This document shows positions 1 to 8,487 of a stretch of DNA of 64,000 nt, piece after piece; position 1 is the stretch's first letter, and every line of letters begins with the position of its first letter. A program made the position numbers and the translations under genes. The stretch is taken from the NCBI RefSeq assembly GCF_017377655.1, contig NZ_JAFREL010000003.1, positions 78,783-142,782 on the forward strand, read 5' to 3'. Origin of the DNA: Candidatus Enterococcus ferrettii. Lineage in GTDB: Bacteria > Bacillota > Bacilli > Lactobacillales > Enterococcaceae. The notes beneath the pieces were generated by a model. The model made no database searches. It was not told the DNA's origin and saw only the letters and a list, made by a program, of their open reading frames with translations.

Positions 1-2
1 GT

Positions 3-1046
3 GACGGAAAACCCGTAGAAATATCCTTCTCAGCAGTTGGGGACAATTTGATTAACGATTTTATTTATAAAAACAATCAGAACGCAGACGGAACTTACCG
101 TTTTGATTATATGTACGAACCAACCCGCTATTTAACCAGTGAGGCTGATATTTCCTACATTAATCAGGAAACAATTTGTGGCGGCGAAGCACTAGGTTTA
201 TCCGGCTATCCATCCTTTAATGGTCCTACAGAAATCTTGGATGCCGTTCATGGCGCAGGTTTTAACTGGCTGGCAACGGCTTCTAACCATTCAATGGATC
301 GCGGTGAAAACGGTGTTGTCAGTCAGTTGAATTATATAGAACAGAATTATCCGGATATGACGGTCACCGGCTCGCAGCGATCGGCACGGGACAGCCGCTT
401 GAAGGTAAAAGAAATAAACGGAGTAAAAGTTGGGTTTACCACCTATACTTATGGCTTGAACGGCTATGCGCTGCCCTTAGGCAAAGAATACTTGGTGAAT
501 CTTATTGATGATGAAACAATGAAAGCAGACATGGAGGAGCTGAATCAAATCAGCGATGTCCAAATAGTCAGCATGCACTGGGGCCAAGAGTATCAGTCTG
601 TTCAAGATGCCGAACAAGAACGCTTGGCACAACTTTTAAGTGATGCAGGCGCAGACGTAATTATTGGCGGACACCCTCACGTAATTCAACCGATGGATTA
701 TATCTCTGGCAGCAGCGGCAATGAAACCTTAGTAATCTATTCCTTAGGTAATTTTCTTTCTTCTCAAAACGAAAGTGACCAAATGCTAGGAGGGATGGCC
801 CGTGGGAAAATCAGCTACAACAAAGCCACGGAAGAGGTCAGCTTCCAAGATGTCACTTTTTGGCCAACCATTACCTATATCGGCGATAACTATCAAACTT
901 ATGAAGTTTATGCTTTAAAGGACTATACAGATGAATTAGCTAATCAGCACATGCTGCATATTTACAACGGACAAGACATGTCACGAGACTACTTCATCAA
1001 TCGAGTAAATGAAATTATGAATGATAAAGTAGAGCTGGTTTATTAA
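3..1046 (+). CDS. CapA family protein (poly-gamma-glutamate/capsule synthesis type), 5' end missing
   Basis: The reading frame is open to the left edge of the window, so the start lies outside and 347 residues are visible. The visible N-terminus reads VEISFSAVGDNLIND, which is the GD-x-L metal-site motif of the CapA/PGA_cap metallophosphatase-like fold. Further family motifs follow: NHSMDRG, a GGHPHVIQP block and YSLGNFLSSQ. Members act at the cell surface and are linked to capsule or poly-gamma-glutamate export. No other capsule genes are visible, so the substrate is not known. The N-terminal signal or membrane anchor would be upstream of the window. The gene ends at a strong nested hairpin shared with the convergent sugar kinase. 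Confidence 0.85.
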   Translation, partial: DGKPVEISFSAVGDNLINDFIYKNNQNADGTYRFDYMYEPTRYLTSEADISYINQETICGGEALGLSGYPSFNGPTEILDAVHGAGFNWLATASNHSMDRGENGVVSQLNYIEQNYPDMTVTGSQRSARDSRLKVKEINGVKVGFTTYTYGLNGYALPLGKEYLVNLIDDETMKADMEELNQISDVQIVSMHWGQEYQSVQDAEQERLAQLLSDAGADVIIGGHPHVIQPMDYISGSSGNETLVIYSLGNFLSSQNESDQMLGGMARGKISYNKATEEVSFQDVTFWPTITYIGDNYQTYEVYALKDYTDELANQHMLHIYNGQDMSRDYFINRVNEIMNDKVELVY

Positions 1047-1048
1047 AA

Positions 1049-1133
1049 AAACTTCCTGCTGTCTCAAGAGGTTCTTTCTGAAATTTTGGTACACAACTTC
1101 AGAAAGAACCCCCAAAACAGTAGGAAGTTTTTG
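1049..1133. terminator. Nested bidirectional terminator between capA-like gene and sugar kinase
   Basis: The outer arms AAACTTCCTGCTGT (1049-1062) and ACAGTAGGAAGTTT (1117-1130) pair with one G-T wobble and are followed by a T run. A second perfect 13-bp hairpin (1070-1082 with 1098-1110) lies inside the loop. It sits between convergent genes and can work on both strands. Confidence 0.85.
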
Positions 1134-1136
1134 CTT

Positions 1137-2513
1137 TTACTCCTTAAAATATTCCTTTGCAAGCATCTGATACTCCTTGGCACAAGACTCATCTGGCACA
1201 AAGGTCTTACCTGCCTCTACTATCCGCTCGGGCTGCTGAATCAAATAATACAAACCAAAAAGGGGTTCGTTTTCTTCCGCATACATACAAGACAGACCTA
1301 AAAGATCCGCAGTCATCTGAGTTAAAGCTGACGTTTGAAAAAATCCGCCGCTAACTGATAAAGCACCACGGGCACCTACCATACCAGTTAGGATACGAAC
1401 ATTCATCAGCATGCCCTCTAACACTCCACGTATCATATCGGCCTTCGTATGTTCAATCGTCAAATGTTTAAATTCAGCCTTTTTATTCGATGACCAAAAA
1501 GGGGCGCGTTCCCCATTTAAATAAGGGAAAAATCGTAAGCCTTTTGCTCCAAGAGGAGAGGCTGCCAAAGTTTTCGGCAGCTGCTGATAAAAAGTAGCTG
1601 GCTCACCGATGGCTTGAGCTGCCCAAGCTAAAACACAGCCGCCATTATTAGACGGTGCACCAATTACATAATGCTTGCGATCCAGATAATAACAGAAATT
1701 CTGCTTTTCCTCATCAAAATGAGCTTGCTCGGTAATATTGCGGACAGCCGTGCTGGTTCCGATGGTTAAGCTGCTGGTATTACCGGTACGATAAAAGCTG
1801 GCATAGGCTGTCAAGCAACCGTCACTGGCTCCTGTAATAACCTTTGCTTCAGCAGGCAAACCTAAATTAGCTGCAGCTGCTGAATGAATAGGAAAGGCCG
1901 CCGTTGTGTCCGTCAGTTCTGCCAATTGCTTTGGAGCTACCTCTAGATACGCCAATATTTCCGAATCCCATTTTTGGGTTTCCAAATTAAACAAGCCAGT
2001 GGCCGAGGCGATGGAATAGTCCACTCGAGCTTTTCCCGTAAAGTATTCCATCAACAGCTCCTTAATCCCCCACCAATGAACATTTTTCGGGTAGCTTTTT
2101 TGTTGACCAAAGTATAGGATTTTGGCAAACGGTGACATAGGATGAATGGGTGTACCCGTTCTTTGATAAAAATGCTTCGCCAAGTCAGTGTGCTTAAATT
2201 CCTCGATCACCTGACTGGCCTGTTCGTCAGACCAGATAAAAATCTTTCCCTTCACACCATCCACTACCGGCATGACACTGTGCATTGCTGTACTAAAGCT
2301 GATTATTCCAACCTGTTGCCGCAGCTCAGTGGGAATCTCTTTAATCCCCTGAACAAACGCCTGCTCCAGCTCAGCCGACTGTTGGTATTTTATCGGTCCT
2401 TCTACATAGGTTTTCAAGTTAATCGCCGTCTGATAAAGCAGTTGGTTTTCAGCGATTATTCCTAACTTAATTGCCGTTGTTCCTACATCAATTCCTAAAA
2501 AAGCCTTTGTCAC
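1137..2513 (-). CDS. FGGY-family carbohydrate kinase (gluconokinase-like)
   Basis: This is a 458-residue sugar kinase of the FGGY family, which phosphorylates a free sugar or sugar acid with ATP. The N-terminal phosphate loop FLGIDVGTTAIKLGI and the C-terminal LRFFPYLNGERAPFW and SVSGGFFQTSALTQM blocks are typical, and the GERAPFW form resembles gluconokinases and some xylulokinases. It is slightly shorter than the usual 490-510 residues. I chose GTG at 2513 because AAGGGTGAG lies six bases before it; the next upstream GTG (2522) directly abuts its purine stretch. The gene follows the phospho-alpha-glucosidase gene but is separated from it by a terminator. Its substrate is an inference only. 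Confidence 0.8.
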   Translation of the reverse strand: MTKAFLGIDVGTTAIKLGIIAENQLLYQTAINLKTYVEGPIKYQQSAELEQAFVQGIKEIPTELRQQVGIISFSTAMHSVMPVVDGVKGKIFIWSDEQASQVIEEFKHTDLAKHFYQRTGTPIHPMSPFAKILYFGQQKSYPKNVHWWGIKELLMEYFTGKARVDYSIASATGLFNLETQKWDSEILAYLEVAPKQLAELTDTTAAFPIHSAAAANLGLPAEAKVITGASDGCLTAYASFYRTGNTSSLTIGTSTAVRNITEQAHFDEEKQNFCYYLDRKHYVIGAPSNNGGCVLAWAAQAIGEPATFYQQLPKTLAASPLGAKGLRFFPYLNGERAPFWSSNKKAEFKHLTIEHTKADMIRGVLEGMLMNVRILTGMVGARGALSVSGGFFQTSALTQMTADLLGLSCMYAEENEPLFGLYYLIQQPERIVEAGKTFVPDESCAKEYQMLAKEYFKE

Positions 2514-2533
2514 TTTGCTCACCCTTCAATCTC

Positions 2534-2562
2534 AAAAAAGGCAGCCCGCGGCGTGCCTTTTT
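2534..2562 (-). terminator. Terminator after the phospho-alpha-glucosidase gene
   Basis: AAAAAAGGCA and TGCCTTTTT arms flank a GC-rich loop. On the minus strand the hairpin is followed by a T run. It lies between the glucosidase and the FGGY kinase, so it probably reduces read-through into the kinase. Confidence 0.7.
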
Positions 2563-2567
2563 CGCTT

Positions 2568-3902
<1,335 letters not shown>

Positions 3903-5519
3903 TTATTCGTCTCCTTCTGGGTCTCTGCCTAAATATTTCTCTAAGTCTTCTCGCACTTGCGGTACGGTCAATCCATAAACCACATGAACATTTTCACCAT
4001 TTTTGATGACACCCTTAGCACTGGTTTGATCCTTTAATAAGGCTTCATCTACCAGTTCAGGATTTTGCAGCTTCAAACGTAATCGGGTGTAGCAATTATC
4101 AATGGTTTTAATATTGGCTTCACCGCCTAGGCCTTCCACGATCGTTGCTGAGATTCCTGCATCAGCGGCTTCTAACGCAACAACGGATACCCCAGCTGGA
4201 ACTGCCGCATTTTTTTCGTTGTACTCTTTTTTCGAATACAGCTTCGTTTCTTTTCCACTGTCTTCTCGACCAACTGTTTTCAAGTTCAGCTTAGTAATCA
4301 ACAAACGGAAAGTGAAATAGTAGATAAAGAAGAACGCAATGCCAACCGCGATATAAATTGGCCAGCGGGTCTTCTCTACTCCCAACGGTAAATTGTAAAG
4401 CAAGAAATCAATAAAGCCGTTGGGACCAATTGCTCGTGAACCAAAAATGTTTAGTACTACCATACTTAATCCGCTTAAAGCCGAATGGATCACAAATAAA
4501 ATCGGTGCAACAAACATAAAGGAGAATTCAATCGGTTCTGTAACTCCAGCCACGAAGGAAGTAACTACTGCTGGAATCAAAATTGCTTTCACCTTCGTCT
4601 TATTTTCAGGCTTGGCTGTTTGATACATTGCTAAACATGCACCAATCAAACCAAACATTTTAGAAATTCCGCGAGCATCCCAAATCACACTGCCAGATAG
4701 TACCCGAACAGCTGGATCCGCGATTTCTGCAAAGTAAATGTTGCGGGCACCTTCGAAAACCTGCCCTCCAACTTCTGCTACTCCACCTAATGAAGTGTAC
4801 AAAAACGGCGTATAAATCAAGTGATGCAAGCCTGTTGGAATCAGCAAGCGTTCCAAAGAACCGTATAAGAAGATTCCGAAATTGCCGGTTTCTTTGATCA
4901 CTCCGCCTAAACTGTCAATTCCTTGCTGAATTATCGGCCAGATAAAAGAAAGTGCAATCGCTGACAAAACTAAAATTGGAATCAATACGATAAAGACAAA
5001 ACGAGCACCGCCGTATACCTGAAAAGCATTATTAAATTTCGTATCAATAAAGCGATTATGGATTAAGGCCACCACAATCCCCAAAATGATTCCTAGAAAA
5101 ACCCCCATATCCAGCACTTGTATTCCTAAGACCATCGCTTGTCCCGAGCCTTGCAATGCATCTGGTTCCACGAGCATGCCTCGCAGCTCCATAAATTTAT
5201 TCATAGCATACAAAAACACTAGGTAACCCAATAAAGCAGTAAAGGCTGCCTCTGCTTTTTTCTTATTGGCTAAACCTAAGGCAATTCCGACACAAAATAT
5301 AATACCTAAATTCGTTAAAATTGGTAATAAAGAAGCTGATAAAATACTGCCGAATCCCATCGTGATCGGATTATCTAAAAATGAAAATTGCTCAATCAAT
5401 CGCGGATTAGTAAATACATTCCCAATTGCGATCAACAAACCAGCAATTGGCAAAATCAAGACGGGCACAAACATCGCCTTGGAAAATTTCTGCATGGTAT
5501 CCATTATCTTCGCTTTCAT
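3903..5519 (-). CDS. PTS alpha-glucoside permease EIICB (MalP/GlvC type)
   Basis: This 538-residue membrane protein has an N-terminal glucose-superfamily EIIC domain (about ten hydrophobic segments, residues 15-410) and a C-terminal EIIB domain (about 450-530). The phosphorylated cysteine is Cys476 in IDNCYTRLRLKL. It imports an alpha-glucoside and phosphorylates it at C6 for the adjacent GH4 enzyme. No EIIA domain is attached. The free EIIA-Glc encoded at 16.9-17.4 kb is the nearest candidate donor. A sigma-A -10 and a consensus cre box precede the gene, so CcpA control is likely. Maltose is the usual substrate of this clade, but sucrose isomers are also possible. Confidence 0.9.
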   Translation of the reverse strand: MKAKIMDTMQKFSKAMFVPVLILPIAGLLIAIGNVFTNPRLIEQFSFLDNPITMGFGSILSASLLPILTNLGIIFCVGIALGLANKKKAEAAFTALLGYLVFLYAMNKFMELRGMLVEPDALQGSGQAMVLGIQVLDMGVFLGIILGIVVALIHNRFIDTKFNNAFQVYGGARFVFIVLIPILVLSAIALSFIWPIIQQGIDSLGGVIKETGNFGIFLYGSLERLLIPTGLHHLIYTPFLYTSLGGVAEVGGQVFEGARNIYFAEIADPAVRVLSGSVIWDARGISKMFGLIGACLAMYQTAKPENKTKVKAILIPAVVTSFVAGVTEPIEFSFMFVAPILFVIHSALSGLSMVVLNIFGSRAIGPNGFIDFLLYNLPLGVEKTRWPIYIAVGIAFFFIYYFTFRLLITKLNLKTVGREDSGKETKLYSKKEYNEKNAAVPAGVSVVALEAADAGISATIVEGLGGEANIKTIDNCYTRLRLKLQNPELVDEALLKDQTSAKGVIKNGENVHVVYGLTVPQVREDLEKYLGRDPEGDE

Positions 5520-5551
5520 TTCACTGTCTCCTTTTTGTCTTTGATGGATTC

Positions 5552-5595
5552 ATTATAGGGAAGAAACTTTGTAAATCATATAGATAACGCTTACA
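5552..5595 (-). promoter_or_regulatory. Promoter and cre site for the EIICB-glvA operon
   Basis: Reading the minus strand, TATAAT (5557-5552) is a perfect -10 about 33 bases before the EIICB start. TGTAAGCGTTATCT (5595-5582) matches the cre consensus TGNAANCGNWNNCW exactly and lies just upstream of a weak -35. Binding of CcpA there should repress the operon when glucose is present. Confidence 0.82.
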
Positions 5596-5632
5596 CAGGA
5601 ATGCGTTTCAGTTTTTGGAATCTGTTTCAGAA

Positions 5633-5668
5633 AAAGGCTCCCTGATTTTGATTGATCAGGAAGCCTTC
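5633..5668 (-). terminator. Terminator of the ANT(6)-like gene
   Basis: AAGGCTCCCTGAT and ATCAGGAAGCCTT arms form a hairpin immediately after the stop codon at 5672, and on the minus strand it is followed by a T run. Confidence 0.8.
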
Positions 5669-5671
5669 TAA

Positions 5672-6526
5672 TTATTTTGCTCTTTTTCCATTTATCCAAT
5701 TCGTTATGTTTTCACCTAAATTACTGTCCAGAGTCAGCTGTTCTCTCGCACTGATTGCCTGTGTCAGTTGGGTAAACAACTCCATAGATTCTATCAGAGC
5801 CTGCCAAAGACTAGCCAATTCAAAATTTCCATACGTACCAGCAATGGCCTGATAAAGGTCTGGCTCGACCCACTTTTCAAGAAACCGACCACCGTGCCAA
5901 GTATCGTACTCCAAACCATGTAACGACTGTTCATACCATTCAATTACCTGCAAAAGAATCATTTTGTATTCCATTTCACGAACCTTAGCCGACCAATTCT
6001 CTTTTCGCAGCAATTGCTTAGCGATATACATCGTTACAAACCAAAACATTTGATTAACCTGATCGAAGTTCTGCTGGTTAAGCGGCTGTTTTTCCGGCAG
6101 TACTGTTTTTTCTGGCAAAAGCTTAGCCGCTGTCCCTGTATTATCTACAATTATTTGTGTTCCCCGTTTAAACAGCCAGGGAACTTTCCCTTCGGTAATG
6201 TAGCGTTCAAATTCTACAGCCGTTTTTACCACTAGATCTACCTGATAACCACCCTCAAAAAGAATTAATCGTTCCGCATCATTGCCTAAGGTTTTAGTAG
6301 AAAAAGAACTCCAAATGGTTCCAAAGGAAGAGACAAAGTCAGCTGCTTCCAAATAATACTCTGGCTGATCCGTGTACAGCAAAATATCCAAGTCAGACCA
6401 CTGATCGGCTGGATACTCTTTTCTTGCGCGAGAACCAATTACATAAGCAGCTTTTAAATCAGATCGTTCTTTTCCAACAGCCGCAAATCGCTTAATGAAC
6501 TGATCATAAAAATTATTCTCCAACAC
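5672..6526 (-). CDS. Aminoglycoside 6-adenylyltransferase-like protein (AadE/AadK family)
   Basis: This 284-residue protein belongs to the streptomycin 6-adenylyltransferase family, whose members transfer AMP to the 6-hydroxyl of streptomycin. The nucleotidyltransferase signature is visible as YVIGSRARKEYP followed by WSDLDILLY (residues 28-52), with the catalytic aspartates in DLD. A third acidic position may be in YQVDLVVK. Length equals the family norm. It stands alone between two carbon-utilisation genes and has its own promoter and terminator, with no mobile element nearby. It therefore looks like an intrinsic chromosomal homologue rather than an acquired gene. Whether it acts on streptomycin cannot be told from sequence. 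Confidence 0.85.
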   Translation of the reverse strand: MLENNFYDQFIKRFAAVGKERSDLKAAYVIGSRARKEYPADQWSDLDILLYTDQPEYYLEAADFVSSFGTIWSSFSTKTLGNDAERLILFEGGYQVDLVVKTAVEFERYITEGKVPWLFKRGTQIIVDNTGTAAKLLPEKTVLPEKQPLNQQNFDQVNQMFWFVTMYIAKQLLRKENWSAKVREMEYKMILLQVIEWYEQSLHGLEYDTWHGGRFLEKWVEPDLYQAIAGTYGNFELASLWQALIESMELFTQLTQAISAREQLTLDSNLGENITNWINGKRAK

Positions 6527-6827
6527 AGTCCCTCCTTCTACGTGACACTAACTATTCATTTTATTATAGGCATTCCTTTTCAGCTAAAGCAACATCGGTC
6601 TTTTTTATGTTAGATTTTCATTTCAGAATCTCTTTTACACTCTTTAGTCTCCCTACTTCAAAACCTTAAAAAAGAGATCATTTTCTTTCAGTAGTCTTAT
6701 TTCTAAAGGCAGTCCACATCTTCTGGCAGGTAAAGTCGCCCCCGCTCTATACATTCACCAACTATTCTCTTATACTATCAGTAAAGAACTCATTTATCTC
6801 TCACCTACATAAAGGATAGTGATTAGC
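6527..6827. other. Divergent promoter region
   Basis: This AT-rich gap holds a minus-strand -10 TATAAT (6568-6563) with a weak -35 TTGCTT 18 bases upstream for the adenylyltransferase-like gene, and a plus-strand TATACT (6771-6776) for the small membrane genes. I see no coding sequence, repeat or strong hairpin in it. Confidence 0.55.
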
Positions 6828-7088
6828 ATGGATATCTATTCAATTCAACAAATTGCATTTGCAGGCCTTGCCTGTACGGGAATTCTCTTGCTCTTAGCTA
6901 TTTTAACAAGGATCACCAAAGGACTTTTTCTTGCTCGATTCCCCCATGAATTTATTAAAGACAGCACTGATCCAAAGTATGAGCTTGAACGACAGGCTGG
7001 CAAAAAGTTTAGCCATTTCATTCTCAAGTATATCCCACCCTTTTTCATTGGATTCCTGATTATTTTGCTGCTTACCTATCTTTATTGA
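6828..7088 (+). CDS. Small membrane protein, unknown function
   Basis: I do not recognise this 86-residue protein. It has two predicted membrane segments, near residues 9-27 and 65-85. A polar stretch between them contains KDSTDPKYELERQAGKKF and is probably on one side of the membrane. I chose ATG at 6828 over an in-frame GTG at 6819, because the AAAGGA ribosome site (6811-6816) is too close to the GTG. It is followed after 27 bases by another small membrane gene, so the two are probably co-transcribed. Confidence 0.6.
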   Translation: MDIYSIQQIAFAGLACTGILLLLAILTRITKGLFLARFPHEFIKDSTDPKYELERQAGKKFSHFILKYIPPFFIGFLIILLLTYLY

Positions 7089-7115
7089 CTAATCTTTCAG
7101 CTAGGAGTGGATTCG

Positions 7116-7535
7116 ATGTTTCATGTCATACTCGTTCTAATGCCGTTGATTCTCTTCGTTCTTTTGGCAATTGTTGCTTCATTAATCTTATTTGGGATCG
7201 TAACGGTTGTTCTAAGTCTTATTGGTGGTGCAGCGGCCATGACGATTAAAAATAGGACCGTTAAATATCTGCTGCTGGTGAGTTTCCTGATCTTATTTTT
7301 GATTGGGGTTCAATGTCTATTCCCTTTTGTCGGTGCTTATTTTTCTATGGAAGTTGGACTTTTCCCGCTCATTAGCATGAGTTTGTTTGGTTTGATTGTC
7401 CTGCTTTCTGTTGGCGGCATTAAGCTTTCTACTACTATACCTAACAAAACTGGTCGAACTTTGCTGATTGTTCTATTTAGCCTTTTTGGTGCAGCAGCCT
7501 TAGCATTGGCTTTATTTGTATTTTCACTTAGGTGA
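7116..7535 (+). CDS. Membrane protein, unknown function
   Basis: This is a 139-residue, very hydrophobic protein with about four membrane segments (roughly 4-30, 50-72, 80-102 and 112-136) and short basic connectors such as KNRTVKY. I do not recognise the family. ATG at 7116 is preferred over GTG at 7107 because AGGAG lies eight bases before it. It is the second gene of a likely pair with the small membrane gene upstream, and the DnaA-box cluster starts about 80 bases after its stop. Confidence 0.6.
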   Translation: MFHVILVLMPLILFVLLAIVASLILFGIVTVVLSLIGGAAAMTIKNRTVKYLLLVSFLILFLIGVQCLFPFVGAYFSMEVGLFPLISMSLFGLIVLLSVGGIKLSTTIPNKTGRTLLIVLFSLFGAAALALALFVFSLR

Positions 7536-7934
7536 TAAAATTTACTGGATATTAAAAATTTATTGAAGCTTTTGCCTTCGGAACGTTCGTATGTTGTTCA
7601 AAGCGATTTCCTTTTATTCACAGGTTATCCACCGATTGTGGATAACCTGTGAATAACTTGTGGAAAATACCTTATCTATCCACACTATCCCTCCTCATTT
7701 TCTCTCTATCCACATGTGTAAAACTACATATAGAAGTTGAATTTGACCTAGAATCAAAGTTTTTCTGTTGAATTACCTTTGATTCTGGGATAAGAGCTGC
7801 AACCCTGAATCTTATTCACATCTTATCCACAGGATAAGTTCTAAACTTTAAATAGAAGAACAATTCTGTTCGTATTTTTTTCTGACTTTTTATGCTATAT
7901 TGTGAGTCAATACTTACGAAACGAGGTTTCCAGA
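7536..7934. other. Intergenic region dominated by DnaA boxes
   Basis: This region of about 400 bases has no coding sequence. It holds the DnaA-box cluster described separately, an inverted repeat AGAATCAAAG (7750-7759) / CTTTGATTCT (7777-7786), and near its right end an extended -10 TGCTATATT for the next small gene. Confidence 0.8.
7614..7831. promoter_or_regulatory. Cluster of about ten DnaA boxes
   Basis: Five 9-mers match the DnaA box TTATNCACA exactly: 7614-7622 (+), 7637-7645 (-), 7648-7656 (-), 7812-7820 (+) and 7823-7831 (+). Five more have one mismatch: 7625-7633 (+), 7659-7667 (-), 7676-7684 (+), 7706-7714 (+) and 7715-7723 (-). Two of them form the palindrome TTATCCACC/TGTGGATAA. 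Such density is known at replication origins and at DnaA-titrating or regulatory clusters (datA in E. coli, DnaA-box clusters in B. subtilis). There is no dnaA, dnaN or rpmH in the window, so a non-origin DnaA cluster is the better reading. Confidence 0.85.
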
Positions 7935-8243
7935 ATGCCTATCTTAGCGATCTTCATTGACTTGATCACCGCGGCTGTCTATTTCTTGCAATTACGCTTG
8001 CCCTTTAGCGGTGTTTATTTACTAGGTATCGTCTTCCAAGTGCTGTTCACACTGATTCTTCTAATCATGAGCTTCAGCTATCAAGGAAAACGCTCGGCCA
8101 AAATCCAAACAAATCTGTCTTATCGCTATATTTCGATTCGCTATGCCCTGATTCTTTTCTCAGCTATTATAAACGGTCTGGTACTTTTTCTATATGTACT
8201 TAATTTCATTGGTGTTAATGATTTGATCTTCTCACAACTTTAA
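7935..8243 (+). CDS. Small membrane protein, unknown function
   Basis: This is a 102-residue protein with about three membrane segments (residues 3-20, 24-45 and 70-95) and a basic loop YQGKRSAKIQTNLSYRY. I do not recognise it. ATG at 7935 has an ACGAGG ribosome site nine bases upstream; an in-frame GTG further upstream (7902) lacks one and overlaps the -10 region. An extended -10 (TGCTATATT) precedes it, and the DnaA-box cluster lies immediately upstream of this promoter, so its transcription could respond to DnaA. Confidence 0.6.
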   Translation: MPILAIFIDLITAAVYFLQLRLPFSGVYLLGIVFQVLFTLILLIMSFSYQGKRSAKIQTNLSYRYISIRYALILFSAIINGLVLFLYVLNFIGVNDLIFSQL

Positions 8244-8436
8244 TTGCCCTTAAAATTGAAGGACGTTTTTTTCGTTCAACCTTGATTTTAAGGAAGAATA
8301 TAAGTCTTCATCCGCCGCTATTGTGTGTGATTTTAGACTTACGTAGATGACAAAGAGAAGACTCCAGGCTTCTCCTTTACGCTAGAATTGCCTGCCCGCG
8401 AATTAGCCGGATTTTTCTGTATAGTATCTGAGCGCT

Positions 8437-8484
8437 AAAAAAAACCATCACTTTTTTCCTGTGTTTGGCAAGTGATGGTCTTTT
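8437..8484. terminator. Terminator of the ABC exporter gene
   Basis: ACCATCACTT (8444-8453) and AAGTGATGGT (8470-8479) pair perfectly. A/T runs flank the hairpin on both sides, so it can stop the minus-strand exporter transcript and also plus-strand read-through. Confidence 0.85.
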
Positions 8485-8487
8485 TAT

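Noticed and set aside
5672..6526. Acquired aminoglycoside resistance gene on a mobile element
   Set aside because: No transposase, inverted repeats or resistance neighbours are present; composition resembles the flanks, so an intrinsic homologue is more likely.
7614..7831. Chromosomal origin of replication (oriC)
   Set aside because: The box density fits, but dnaA, dnaN and rpmH are absent on either side and no clear AT-rich unwinding element with DnaA-trio repeats is seen. A non-origin DnaA cluster is more likely.
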